DNA of 64,000 nucleotides from an uncultured Candidatus Saccharibacteria bacterium (GTDB lineage Bacteria; Patescibacteriota; Saccharimonadia; Saccharimonadales; Saccharimonadaceae). The number at the start of each line of letters is the position of its first letter. Position 1 is the first letter of the stretch. Shown here piece by piece: positions 8,308 through 16,559 of the stretch. The notes under the pieces were generated by a model. The model searched no databases. It worked only from the letters and a program-made list of their open reading frames with translations, and was not told where the DNA came from. Where the stretch lies: NCBI GenBank assembly GCA_937859515.1, contig CALMAK010000021.1, positions 62,001 to 126,000 of the forward strand, written 5' to 3'. A program made the position numbers and the translations under genes.

Positions 8308-8486
8308 TCCTTTTATATTACTTGCTCTTTATCAGTTCGTCCACTAACACGTCAGGATAGCGGATTCGCCAGGTTGGGGGATTGTCAATTGTTTCAGCAC
8401 AATGCCCGCGGATCATACCAAAACACAGAATCGTAATATGCAACTATTTATATGTTGTACATATTACTACTTTATATATTCTAGTT

Positions 8487-8503
8487 AGTGTTGACTTTAC
8501 ATT
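8487..8503 (+). promoter_or_regulatory. Upstream NrtR-like site over the pncA -35 box
   Basis: AGTGTTGACTTTACATT fits AGTGT-N7-ACANT and includes the TTGACT -35 box. It lies 44 bases upstream of the palindromic site, the same arrangement as before pnuC. Confidence 0.55.
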
Positions 8504-8519
8504 ATCTTAGGATTAGAAT
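8491..8519 (+). promoter_or_regulatory. Promoter of pncA-pncB-Nudix/kinase
   Basis: TTGACT (8491-8496), a 17-base spacer and TAGAAT (8514-8519) form a near-consensus sigma70-type promoter. The rest of the gap from 8308 shows no gene. Confidence 0.75.
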
Positions 8520-8530
8520 AATGAATAGAA

Positions 8531-8547
8531 AGTGTAATATATACACT
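8531..8547 (+). promoter_or_regulatory. NrtR-like operator of pncA operon
   Basis: AGTGTAATATATACACT is a palindrome with six-base perfect arms and a five-base centre. It begins 11 bases after the -10 box, covering the likely transcription start. It is the most symmetrical of the six sites. Confidence 0.72.
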
Positions 8548-8568
8548 AAGTAAGAAAAGGAGTTCCCC

Positions 8569-9207
8569 ATGACAAACTTTGAAAACACCCGAAACGTACT
8601 GGTTGCCGTTGATGTACAGAATGATTTTATCGATGGCAGCCTGGCTGTTACTGAGGGAGATCAGGTCGTCCAGCCATTAAATGACGCAGCAGCAGCTGTT
8701 CGCGAGGCTGGCGGTGATGTCGCCTTCACCCGCGACTGGCACCCCGCCACTACCCCGCACTTTGCGGATTACGGGGGTATCTGGCCAATACACTGTGTGG
8801 CCGAGACCGATGGCGCTGCCTTTCATCCTGATCTAGAAGTCACAGAAGGTGATGTGATTATCAACAAGGGTATGGAGCAAACCGATGGCTACTCTGGCTG
8901 GGAGGGTGTGGCCGATGATGGGCAAACACTAGAGACTATGATCGAGCCACGGACCCGCGAAGAGAAAGTTCGTGTCTTTATCGGTGGCCTTGCGACTGAC
9001 TACTGCGTTAAAGCCACCGCGCTTGATATCGCCGAACGGTTCAAAGACGACGAACGCGTACAGCTGTACCTGATACACAACGCCATTCGTGCAGTTGGCC
9101 TAGCACCAACTGATGAAGAGAAGGCCCTTGCCGCCATGGAAGAAGCCCGTGTCCAAGCCGTTTCATCTGATGATGCGCGGGCAATGATCGAAAGGACCAT
9201 ACAATGA
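8569..9207 (+). CDS. pncA: Nicotinamidase
   Basis: The 212-residue protein has the isochorismatase-like fold with the nicotinamidase residues in order: aspartate in VAVDVQNDFIDGSL (near residue 15), metal-binding DWHPATTPHF, the lysine in NKGME, and the catalytic cysteine in GLATDYCVKATALD (near residue 146). It hydrolyses nicotinamide to nicotinate and ammonia. An AAAAGGAG ribosome binding site lies eight bases before the ATG. The stop overlaps the next start (ATGA), coupling it to pncB, which uses the nicotinate. Confidence 0.95.
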   Translation: MTNFENTRNVLVAVDVQNDFIDGSLAVTEGDQVVQPLNDAAAAVREAGGDVAFTRDWHPATTPHFADYGGIWPIHCVAETDGAAFHPDLEVTEGDVIINKGMEQTDGYSGWEGVADDGQTLETMIEPRTREEKVRVFIGGLATDYCVKATALDIAERFKDDERVQLYLIHNAIRAVGLAPTDEEKALAAMEEARVQAVSSDDARAMIERTIQ

Positions 9208-10445
9208 AAACTACCGAAGCTCGCCTTTCAAAAGGCCTCGACTATTACAAGGCAACCATGGGCCAGGTCGAATTTCTCGAACATCCTGACGCCGAGGTAA
9301 CCTTTGAACTGAAAAACCGTGCCACTACCCGGCTATCCGAATTCGTCAGTCCCGCCCAATTGCAGACACGCCTTGCAGCTCTACAGGATGGTTGGCAGCC
9401 TGACGAGATTGCCTATCTTGCCAGCCTACAAAACCAAGACGGCACCGCACAGTTTACGCCTGAATACCTCGACTTTCTGACGGATAATCCCCTGCCTCCC
9501 GTCGATATATCATTAGACAAGCGCGGCGACCTGGCCGTCACTACAACTGGGCCATGGCCACTGGTCACCTTTTGGGAGACCGTAGTGATGAGTGAACTGA
9601 ACGAACTCTACTTCGCAAATAAACTTGCGGCCGAGGGCAGTTCACTAGAAGAACTCTACGCCGAGGGCGACCGACGCCTCGATGAGAAAATCGCCATCCT
9701 AAAGGACCGTCCTGACATCAAGTTCTCAGACTTTGGTACGCGCCGTCGTTTTAGTTATGACTGGCAACGACACGTTGTCGAACGTATCGCCACTGAACTT
9801 CCCGATAACTTTACTGGCACTTCTAATATCTTCCTCGCACACAAACTAGGTCTTCGCCCTATCGGCACCTTCGCACATGAACTGCCAATGGTGTATGCCG
9901 CGCTCGCTGATAAAGACGGTGAGAATCCGCTGGACGGACACAACCGTGTCCTCCAAGATTGGGAACGACGATATCATGGCGATCTCTCAACTGCCCTCAC
10001 TGACACATTTACAACCGATTTTTTCTTTACCGACTTCACACCCGAACAAGCAGAACGTTGGAAATCGCTGCGCCACGACTCAGGTGACCCGATTGAGTTT
10101 GGTGATCGTGTCATTGATTTTTACGAGAATCTAGACATCGATCCTAAAGAAAAGACAATTGTCTTTAGCGATGGGCTCGATATTGATACAATCATCGAAC
10201 TAGCCGACTATTTCAAGGATCGCATCAACGTAATCTTCGGCTGGGGCACCACTCTCACTAACGACCTTGGAGTGAAGGCAAATAACTTTGTTATGAAGGC
10301 GGTCAATGTTGATGGCATGCCAACTGTCAAACTCAGTGATGCCGAAGGTAAACATACTGGACCCGAATATAAAATTGACCTCTACAAAGAAAAAGTTGCG
10401 CGTGCTGTCGGGCACAGGGCAATGAAAGAATTAGTAGCAGCATGA
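9204..10445 (+). CDS. pncB: Nicotinate phosphoribosyltransferase
   Basis: The 413-residue protein begins with LDYYKATMGQVEFLEH, typical of the PncB N-terminus, and has FGTRRRFSYDWQ, GTSNIFLAHKLGLRPIGTFA (a stretch containing the histidine region), LRHDSGDP and the phosphate-binding VIFGWGTTLTNDLG. It joins nicotinate to PRPP to form nicotinate mononucleotide, the substrate of NadD. Its start overlaps the pncA stop by four bases and its own stop overlaps the next gene in the same way, so three proteins are made from one tightly coupled mRNA. Confidence 0.95.
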   Translation: MKTTEARLSKGLDYYKATMGQVEFLEHPDAEVTFELKNRATTRLSEFVSPAQLQTRLAALQDGWQPDEIAYLASLQNQDGTAQFTPEYLDFLTDNPLPPVDISLDKRGDLAVTTTGPWPLVTFWETVVMSELNELYFANKLAAEGSSLEELYAEGDRRLDEKIAILKDRPDIKFSDFGTRRRFSYDWQRHVVERIATELPDNFTGTSNIFLAHKLGLRPIGTFAHELPMVYAALADKDGENPLDGHNRVLQDWERRYHGDLSTALTDTFTTDFFFTDFTPEQAERWKSLRHDSGDPIEFGDRVIDFYENLDIDPKEKTIVFSDGLDIDTIIELADYFKDRINVIFGWGTTLTNDLGVKANNFVMKAVNVDGMPTVKLSDAEGKHTGPEYKIDLYKEKVARAVGHRAMKELVAA

Positions 10446-11800
10446 GTGAATTGATGACTAATACAAAGGAACGCAAGCTATGGTTCGACGGCCCAAACTA
10501 CACTGCCGACGCAGTGATCATTGACCCCGAAGCCGAAAGAATCTTTCTTATCAGGCGCGGCGATACAGGGCAATGGGCGCTACCTGGCGGCTTTGTTGAC
10601 CCAGGAGACGATTCACCATATGACGCAGCAGTTCGTGAAGCAAAAGAAGAAGGCAACCTTGCGCTCTTTGGTTCTGCCCCTCTTATCTTTCGTGGTATTG
10701 TTGACGACCCTCGCAACAGTGAGGACGCGTGGATAGAGACAAGTGCCTACCTGTTTACAGCAACCCACACTGATACAGGAAAAGCAGGCGATGATGCTGT
10801 CGATGTTGCCTGGCCGCGACTTGACGAGCTAACACCAGAGAGCCTCTATGCCTCACATGCTTGCATTATCGAGCGTGCGCTTGACCATCTAAAGGGTCAA
10901 CAATTATTCGACACTTTTGTCTCCCCCGATACAGCGACTCGTATTGATGCCGGGCATATGGAATATAACAAATCAATTTGCGAGAAAGATGGACGCGCAG
11001 TTTTTGCTAAGCAGCATGCATTTGAACGCTTTGACGATATCGAACGAGCCAATCGATCATATTACTACCTCGAAAAAGAAGCTTTTACAATGGCACACCT
11101 TAGGCAGTATGGTTTTGATTATGTACCAGATTCATCAGCCCTTTATGGTGACACGCTTGCTATGAATGCTCTGCAAGCTAGCGACGGCTGGCAGTGGCGC
11201 GCCGACCCCAAGACGATTGATGCGTATATCGTTGACTCCCTCAAAGCACTCCAAGCGCTGGAGACAATCTCTGTCCCTGCGGACTCATTTGACATTGAGC
11301 CTTCATATGAAAGTTTCATGAAAGAGGGCTGGCAATCGTTTACTGATAAAACACGGTCACAATTAGAGCAGCGTTACATACAGTTCCTCCCACGCCTTGA
11401 TGAAGCGTCCCAAGAAACTGCCCATGAGATGATGGCAACACTCGATACGCTGCAGAGAGCCGCGGCGATCCCCCACATCCCGTCAGAATTCGTCTTTTGC
11501 CACCATGATATGCGTCAATCAAATCTTGCTTGGCACCCACAGCATGGTAGCAAGCTTGTCGACTGGAGTTGGGCGGGATTAGGTGAGCCGAATAGCGACA
11601 GTACGAGCCTTCTTATTGACCTTCATAAAAGTGGCCATGATATCAGTGATTACCACGACCACATCAACCCACACCATTGCCTTACCCTGATGGGATTTTG
11701 GCTTGGCCACAGCACCTGGCCGCACCGCGGTAATGATACCGTGCGGTTCCAACAGTTCTTGTCAGCACTCAGTGCTTACGAAGTCCTTAAAGCCCTATAA
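10442..11800 (+). CDS. Fusion of a Nudix hydrolase and an APH-type kinase
   Basis: The 452-residue protein joins two domains. Residues about 15-150 are a Nudix domain with LPGGFVDPGDD and VREAKEEGNL; the REUxEExGU half is intact, though the first glutamate is an aspartate. Residues about 165-452 resemble aminoglycoside/choline kinase-like phosphotransferases, with FCHHDMRQSN (catalytic aspartate and Mg-binding asparagine) and LVDWSWAGLGEPNSD. It is coupled to pncB by ATGA. A plausible job is recycling ADP-ribose and phosphorylating a nucleoside or pentose in NAD salvage, but neither substrate is shown by sequence. The two domains are continuous in one frame. Confidence 0.85.
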   Translation: MSELMTNTKERKLWFDGPNYTADAVIIDPEAERIFLIRRGDTGQWALPGGFVDPGDDSPYDAAVREAKEEGNLALFGSAPLIFRGIVDDPRNSEDAWIETSAYLFTATHTDTGKAGDDAVDVAWPRLDELTPESLYASHACIIERALDHLKGQQLFDTFVSPDTATRIDAGHMEYNKSICEKDGRAVFAKQHAFERFDDIERANRSYYYLEKEAFTMAHLRQYGFDYVPDSSALYGDTLAMNALQASDGWQWRADPKTIDAYIVDSLKALQALETISVPADSFDIEPSYESFMKEGWQSFTDKTRSQLEQRYIQFLPRLDEASQETAHEMMATLDTLQRAAAIPHIPSEFVFCHHDMRQSNLAWHPQHGSKLVDWSWAGLGEPNSDSTSLLIDLHKSGHDISDYHDHINPHHCLTLMGFWLGHSTWPHRGNDTVRFQQFLSALSAYEVLKAL

Positions 11801-12781
11801 TCGTTCCAGTGTAAAAGACGAGCCCTGTCCGCTATGACGCTCGTAGTTAAGTATGTAGCCATATGTATCGGCTAATTGCTTAGCAATTGAAAGACCTAAA
11901 CCATGTCCAGAGGCCTCCGTGCGTGTACGGGCATTATCGGCACGATAAAAACGTTCGAAGATATGTGGTTGGTCTTTCTTACTGATACCAATTCCCTGGT
12001 CGATGACCGTCACTTTTAGTGACCGGCCATTCGTCCGTACAAGCACGTTTACCTGAGATTCTTCCGGCGAGTATTTTATCGCGTTATCAAGAAGAATCGT
12101 TAGGATTTGCCTGACAATACCCGGATGAACCTTCGCCTGCTGCGAGGGTGCATCAACGACGATGGTGGTAGCTTTCTTGTCGGCAAGCGGCTGCACGCGA
12201 GACACGATATCGTCCATAAACGCAGTAAGCTGCACTTCCTCCAATACATCACTCTGTTGGCCTGCCTTGGCAAGATTGAGTAAGGTATCTGCAAGATCAC
12301 GGAGTTTCTCCGTCTCAATAATCGTACGACGAAAAACATCGCGTGCCTTTTCCTCGGTAATCTTTGGTTTACGCAAGGCAACTTCATTGCTGGTCTGTAG
12401 TGCCGTTAACGGCGTGCGCAACTCGTGACTCGCATCACTGACAAACTGTGCCTGCCTTTCCATTGCTTCCTCAATCGGACGAAGCGTTCGCCGTGCCAAA
12501 TAATAACTCAGCCCTGCGCCGCCGGCTGCCACAAGGACATTAATAATAGCCAGTGATCCGAGGATCGATAGGCGCGTTCGCCTGTCGCGCTCTGCAATAC
12601 GGTCTTCGGTCTCGTTGGGTAACGTACTTACCTTCTCGCCTGGTCGTTGTGGCGGCAAAGGACGATCAAGTTGTACGGAGGTAATAAAATAAATGACCGC
12701 GCTAAAAAGCAGTGACATCGTCATAATAATGCCAAAATAGCTTAACGCCAGCCGCCACGTCCTGTCGTTATTTTTTTTCAT
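11795..12781 (-). CDS. Sensor histidine kinase
   Basis: The 328-residue protein has two membrane helices (about 10-32 and 70-92) around a short outside loop of about 35 residues, then the phospho-acceptor H-box SHELRTPL, the N-box LLDNAIKYSPEES, and DQGIGISK with GHGLGLSIAKQ of the ATP lid. The small loop leaves little room for a ligand-binding domain, so it may sense the membrane or a partner. It overlaps the response regulator start by four bases (ATGA), so they form a coupled pair. It converges on the Nudix-kinase gene with a six-base overlap of the ends. Confidence 0.95.
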   Translation of the reverse strand: MKKNNDRTWRLALSYFGIIMTMSLLFSAVIYFITSVQLDRPLPPQRPGEKVSTLPNETEDRIAERDRRTRLSILGSLAIINVLVAAGGAGLSYYLARRTLRPIEEAMERQAQFVSDASHELRTPLTALQTSNEVALRKPKITEEKARDVFRRTIIETEKLRDLADTLLNLAKAGQQSDVLEEVQLTAFMDDIVSRVQPLADKKATTIVVDAPSQQAKVHPGIVRQILTILLDNAIKYSPEESQVNVLVRTNGRSLKVTVIDQGIGISKKDQPHIFERFYRADNARTRTEASGHGLGLSIAKQLADTYGYILNYERHSGQGSSFTLERL

Positions 12782-13455
12782 TCGCCACGCTCCTCAATTT
12801 TATAGCCAAAACCTGGCACGGTGTGGATGAGCTTTGCCCTGAACGGCTTATCGACCTTGCGGCGGACAAACATGACAAATTGCTCTACTGTATTGGGTAA
12901 AATATCGGCATCAAAATCCCAGACATGGCTGATAAAACTTTCTTTTGAGAGCACCTTGCCGTGATTTCTCATCATGTACTCCAGTACCGCATATTCTTTG
13001 CTCGTCAGATCAATGGTCGTATCATCGCGCTGAACGCGCTTCGTGCTTGGATCAAGCGTCAAATCGCCGACCCTGAGGACCTCAGCCTGCTTTTCATTGG
13101 GACGGCGCAGGAGGGCACGGATTCGCGCCAGCAGTACATCAAAACTAAACGGCTTGGCAAGATAATCATCAGCACCCGTGTCAAGTCCTTGCACAATATC
13201 ACGTTCTTGGTCCTTAGCGGTCAGCATCAAAATCGGTGTGGTGTTGCCCTCGCTGCGCAACATTTGACACACCTCATAGCCATTCATTTCAGGCATCATC
13301 ACGTCCAGAATAATCACATCATAATTATCTGCCGCTGCCGTCCGATACCCCTCATCACCATCATAGGCGGTATCAACAGCGTATGACTCATCTTCCAGCC
13401 CTTCTTTCAGTGCGTCCGAAATTGCTTGGTCATCTTCGACAATCAATACCTTCAT
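12778..13455 (-). CDS. OmpR/PhoB-family response regulator
   Basis: The 225-residue protein starts MKVLIVEDDQAISDAL. The receiver has the phospho-accepting aspartate in VIILDVMMPEMNGYEV, the switch threonine in LMLTAKD and the lysine in DDYLAKPFS. The C-terminal winged helix ends in VDKPFRAKLIHTVPGFGYKI. The start at 13455 is supported by TATACT exactly six bases upstream, suggesting a leaderless mRNA. A longer open frame upstream has no ribosome binding site. Target sites may be the 11-bp direct repeats between the MarR gene and the VTC operon. Confidence 0.94.
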   Translation of the reverse strand: MKVLIVEDDQAISDALKEGLEDESYAVDTAYDGDEGYRTAAADNYDVIILDVMMPEMNGYEVCQMLRSEGNTTPILMLTAKDQERDIVQGLDTGADDYLAKPFSFDVLLARIRALLRRPNEKQAEVLRVGDLTLDPSTKRVQRDDTTIDLTSKEYAVLEYMMRNHGKVLSKESFISHVWDFDADILPNTVEQFVMFVRRKVDKPFRAKLIHTVPGFGYKIEERGE

Positions 13456-13469
13456 ATACGTAGTATACC

Positions 13470-13736
13470 TCAGACAATGGTGAATGCCCCGTGTGCCTCC
13501 GGCCATAGTTGTCGCATAATGTGCTGGCCTTTGCGTGTTAGGCGTACCCACAGTCCGTCAAGACTACTGTCTATCGCAACAAGTCCTTTGCTCTTCAGCC
13601 GCTCGATAATTGTCAAAATATGCTGCCGCGACATGCCCAACTGCTGTGCCAGTGTGCGCGTATCATCCTCGCCATCTTCGTGCACTTGCTGTAAGACAAT
13701 TGCCTCGTTCGGTGTTAGTTGCGATGGTTGGTTCAT
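13470..13736 (-). CDS. MarR-like winged-helix regulator
   Basis: The 88-residue protein has a winged helix: LTPNEAIVLQQV, then TRTLAQQLGMSRQHILTIIERL as recognition region, then a wing GLVAIDSSLDGLWVRLTRKG. It is shorter than usual MarR proteins (about 140) because the outer dimerisation helices are mostly missing. AAAGGGG lies shortly before the ATG. It is the first gene before the response regulator and kinase, 14 bases upstream of the former, and may add a second input to this operon. Confidence 0.8.
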   Translation of the reverse strand: MNQPSQLTPNEAIVLQQVHEDGEDDTRTLAQQLGMSRQHILTIIERLKSKGLVAIDSSLDGLWVRLTRKGQHIMRQLWPEAHGAFTIV

Positions 13737-13770
13737 GTTTTTACCCCTTTCATTTGCTGGTTGTAGGATC

Positions 13771-13861
13771 AGTATACGAGGATTGGTCTGTAAAAATACT
13801 GTAAAACCCAGCCTGACACGAAAGATACTTATACAGCAAATCTACAGAACCCGCGTAGTAT
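13771..13861. promoter_or_regulatory. Divergent promoter region with PhoB-like direct repeats
   Basis: Two pairs of direct repeats have 11-bp spacing. CTGTAAA (13788-13794) is repeated exactly at 13799-13805, and TACAG (13832-13836) is repeated at 13843-13847. Each pair, read as TACAG toward its gene, stands 8-11 bases before a -10 box: TATACT for the MarR operon (13771-13776, reverse strand) and TAGTAT for the VTC operon (13856-13861). Direct repeats of 7 bp with 4-bp gaps in place of a -35 box are the known layout for activation by PhoB-type regulators. Confidence 0.65.
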
Positions 13862-13902
13862 CCTCTGGACAGACAACAAAACGTAATCCAAGGAGAATAC
13901 AT

Positions 13903-14622
13903 GTGGCAATAGAAATATTTAATCGTCAGGAGCTGAAATTCGTCGTATCACAGACGCAGTACGAAGTAATCCTGCCGAGCATTCGCGAGCATATGCGGCT
14001 CGACAGGCATAATGCGGATGGTCAGCCATATCGACTCTACAATCTCTATATCGACACGGCTGATCGGGCGCTGATCCGCCATAGCATGAGCAAGCCGACG
14101 GTCTATAAGGAAAAGATTCGGATTCGCTCGTACCAACCACTGACACCTGATAGTCTGGTATTTTTGGAAGTCAAAAAAAGATACAAAAAGATTACAAACA
14201 AGCGTCGTACAAAGATACCGCTGAGTGATGCGCTCGCATTTATCCAGACAGGCACACTACCAAATCTCCACGGTTATATGAACCCGCAGGTTATCAGTGA
14301 ATTTGCCGTGATGCTTCAAGAACACTACTATCAGCCAACGACATACATCTGTTATGATCGTATGGCATTCCATGCACGGGACAAGGCGAGCGATCTACGC
14401 ATGACGTTTGATACCAACCTCGTCTCACAGCAATACGGAACGTCGGACAAGCAGCGCCTACTTGCGGCAGACAAGCTAATCATGGAAGTTAAATCCACTA
14501 CCAATATGCCACTATGGCTGGTGGAGCTTCTCGATAAACACCACATTTATAAGCAAAGTTTCTCAAAGTACGGCACAGAACACATGATGGCATTGCAGGC
14601 GAGTGAGGTAGTGTATGCTTGA
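13903..14622 (+). CDS. VTC-domain protein, probable polyphosphate polymerase
   Basis: The 239-residue protein starts at GTG (VAIEIFNRQELKF), seven bases after AGGAG; a longer open frame upstream crosses the regulatory region. It has the CYTH-like tunnel fold of VTC domains: RQELKFVV, YRLYNLYIDT, KEKIRIRSY, FLEVKKRY, LIMEVKST and SFSKYG, supplying the arginines, lysines and glutamate that line the tunnel in yeast Vtc4. Vtc4 polymerises phosphate from ATP at a membrane. The adjacent DUF4956 membrane protein overlaps by eight bases and is the common bacterial partner. The name is inferred from family and context. Confidence 0.87.
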   Translation: MAIEIFNRQELKFVVSQTQYEVILPSIREHMRLDRHNADGQPYRLYNLYIDTADRALIRHSMSKPTVYKEKIRIRSYQPLTPDSLVFLEVKKRYKKITNKRRTKIPLSDALAFIQTGTLPNLHGYMNPQVISEFAVMLQEHYYQPTTYICYDRMAFHARDKASDLRMTFDTNLVSQQYGTSDKQRLLAADKLIMEVKSTTNMPLWLVELLDKHHIYKQSFSKYGTEHMMALQASEVVYA

Positions 14623-15295
14623 TTCACTATTCACCACCAGCACGGGCAGTGAAGCAGTTCTAGGCTCGGGCATCATGGCGATTGTCGCCGGGCTTGTGAC
14701 GGGACTCGTCATCAGTTGGCTCTACATTCGCACGAATCGCCATAGTTATTCGCAGAGCCTGGCGTGGACACTGGTCTTTATGCCAGCAGTCATCGGGCCA
14801 GTTATTGCGCTCGTTGGATCGAACATCGCCGCCGCATTCAGCCTGGCAGGTATCTTTACCATCATACGGTTTCGCAGTGCGCCAGGCAGTGCGCGTGATA
14901 TCTTATTGATACTCTTTAGTGTCGGTGCAGGGCTCGCCTACGGACTGGGGCTGTATCTCTATGGTGCAATATTTGCTATCCTGATGGTCGCTGCGCAGCT
15001 CGTACTCTACGCAACGAACTACGGTCAAGGCAAGAACAGCCAGCTCCAGCTAAGGATTGTCGCGCCAGAATCAAGCAACAACGAAGAAACGTTCGCCAGC
15101 GTGCTCGAAAAACACACCGCTTCGTTTGCACTCAACCGCATCGGTACGCGCGATCTCGGCAGTGTCTACGAGCTGGTATACGACATCGAATTGCCAAAAG
15201 ACGGCGAGCGAAAAACCCTGATTGACGACCTACGCCGACACAATAGCAATATGAATATCACCATTTCTAACCGCGCAAGCGCGAGTATGTTTTAA
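14615..15295 (+). CDS. DUF4956 membrane protein, partner of the VTC protein
   Basis: The 226-residue protein has about four membrane segments in its first 150 residues, with the DUF4956 signature AFSLAGIFTIIRFRSAPGSA. The C-terminal 80 residues form a soluble domain. Genes of this family are often linked to VTC-domain genes in bacteria, and the protein may anchor the polymerase or form the membrane path for the polymer; this is inference. The ATG overlaps the end of the VTC gene by eight bases. Confidence 0.87.
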   Translation: MLDSLFTTSTGSEAVLGSGIMAIVAGLVTGLVISWLYIRTNRHSYSQSLAWTLVFMPAVIGPVIALVGSNIAAAFSLAGIFTIIRFRSAPGSARDILLILFSVGAGLAYGLGLYLYGAIFAILMVAAQLVLYATNYGQGKNSQLQLRIVAPESSNNEETFASVLEKHTASFALNRIGTRDLGSVYELVYDIELPKDGERKTLIDDLRRHNSNMNITISNRASASMF

Positions 15296-15315
15296 CGAAA
15301 AAGGAGGACATCACC

Positions 15316-16476
15316 ATGAACAAATCAAAGAAAGCACTCATTATCATCGTTGCAATCATCGTACTGGCAGGTACGGGCGGCGCGGCTGCCTGGTATTACT
15401 ACGCCAATACCACCGACACTGAGCAGGCAAATACAGCATCAACCAGCAATGCCACGAATATTGCCGCTGACGACAGCGATGATATCGACTGGGCAAGCCT
15501 ACCGACCACGAACGTCACCCTGACCGACGAAGGCTATGCGGTCACTGCGGCAGGCACATATGTGCTATCAGGTAGCTCGACAGGTCAAGTCACCATCAAC
15601 ACCGACAGCTACGTACGCCTCGTCCTTGACGGTGTGACGATCAAGAGTAGCAAGGGCGCCGCGATCTACATCGAGAACGCCAAAAAGACTGTCGTACAGC
15701 TGGCTGACGGGTCGACGAATACGGTCGAAGACGCTGCGACACGTAGTGACGAGGATATCGACGGCGCGATCTATTCGTCGGATGATCTGGTCATCAACGG
15801 CAGCGGTAGTCTGACAGTCACGGCTAACTTCGCTGATGGTATCGTCGGCAAGGACGATCTATGGATCACGGCGGGTAATGTCACAGTGACAAGCGTTGAC
15901 GATGGCATCCGCGGCAAAGATTCACTCAATATCAGCGGCGGTACGATCGTGATCAATGCCAAGGGTGACGGTATGAAAGCCAGCAACGACACCGACCTCG
16001 GCAAGGGCCAACTGGTTATCGCAGGTGGCGATATCACCATCAGCTCGGGTGATGACGCCATCAAGGCCGAGCAGAAGATTTCGATCACAGGTGGTACGAT
16101 CAATATCAAGACCAGCGTCGAAGGTATCGAGGCACCTGTCATCGTGATTGATGACGGTACTATCACACTCTACGCCAGTGATGACGGCATCAATGCCTCA
16201 GCTTCAGCTATCATCACCAGTGGACTGAGCATCACTATCAACGGCGGTACGATGACTATCGAGGTTGGTCCCGGTGACACCGACGCTATCGACAGCAACG
16301 GCGACCTGTATGTCAACGGGGGTACGATCAGCATCACCGCGCAAGTTTCATCATTTGACTTCGACGGCAATGGTGCGATCAATGGCGGCACCGTTACGGT
16401 CAACGGACAGAGAATCACCGAGATGCCACAGCAGATGATGGGTGGTGGTGGTATGGGTGGTGGACCACAGCGCTAG
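15316..16476 (+). CDS. Membrane-anchored beta-helix carbohydrate-binding protein (Cthe_2159-like)
   Basis: The 386-residue protein has a basic N-terminus and one membrane helix (about 7-29), a serine/threonine-rich linker, then many short repeats of the type ISGGTIxI / GDGMKA / DDGI, the pattern of a right-handed parallel beta-helix. It ends in a glycine/methionine-rich tail (MMGGGGMGGG). This matches the Cthe_2159-type family of polysaccharide-binding, calcium-binding surface proteins that accompany VTC and DUF4956 genes. A strong AAAGGAGG site precedes the ATG. It is the last gene of the operon before a large terminator. Role in polyphosphate handling or attachment is unknown. Confidence 0.85.
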   Translation: MNKSKKALIIIVAIIVLAGTGGAAAWYYYANTTDTEQANTASTSNATNIAADDSDDIDWASLPTTNVTLTDEGYAVTAAGTYVLSGSSTGQVTINTDSYVRLVLDGVTIKSSKGAAIYIENAKKTVVQLADGSTNTVEDAATRSDEDIDGAIYSSDDLVINGSGSLTVTANFADGIVGKDDLWITAGNVTVTSVDDGIRGKDSLNISGGTIVINAKGDGMKASNDTDLGKGQLVIAGGDITISSGDDAIKAEQKISITGGTINIKTSVEGIEAPVIVIDDGTITLYASDDGINASASAIITSGLSITINGGTMTIEVGPGDTDAIDSNGDLYVNGGTISITAQVSSFDFDGNGAINGGTVTVNGQRITEMPQQMMGGGGMGGGPQR

Positions 16477-16511
16477 TAGTTCAAATCCATATATGCTTTT
16501 ACCCCTAGATA

Positions 16512-16559
16512 AGCCAAGAAAATACCTCCGACACAAAGGTCGGAGGTATTTTCTTGGCT
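16512..16559. terminator. Very strong bidirectional terminator next to tRNA-Gln
   Basis: A perfect 21-bp inverted repeat with a six-base loop (ACAAAG) closes the VTC operon. Its right arm runs into the 3' end of the tRNA-Gln gene, supplying the CCA end and the last acceptor base, so the same bases serve both elements. Confidence 0.92.

Noticed and set aside
15600-16400. Regular GGCGGTACGATC-like repeats that could suggest a repeat array
   Set aside because: They are in frame and encode ISGGTI-type turns of a beta-helix protein; spacing and sequence vary, so this is not CRISPR or a DNA repeat array.
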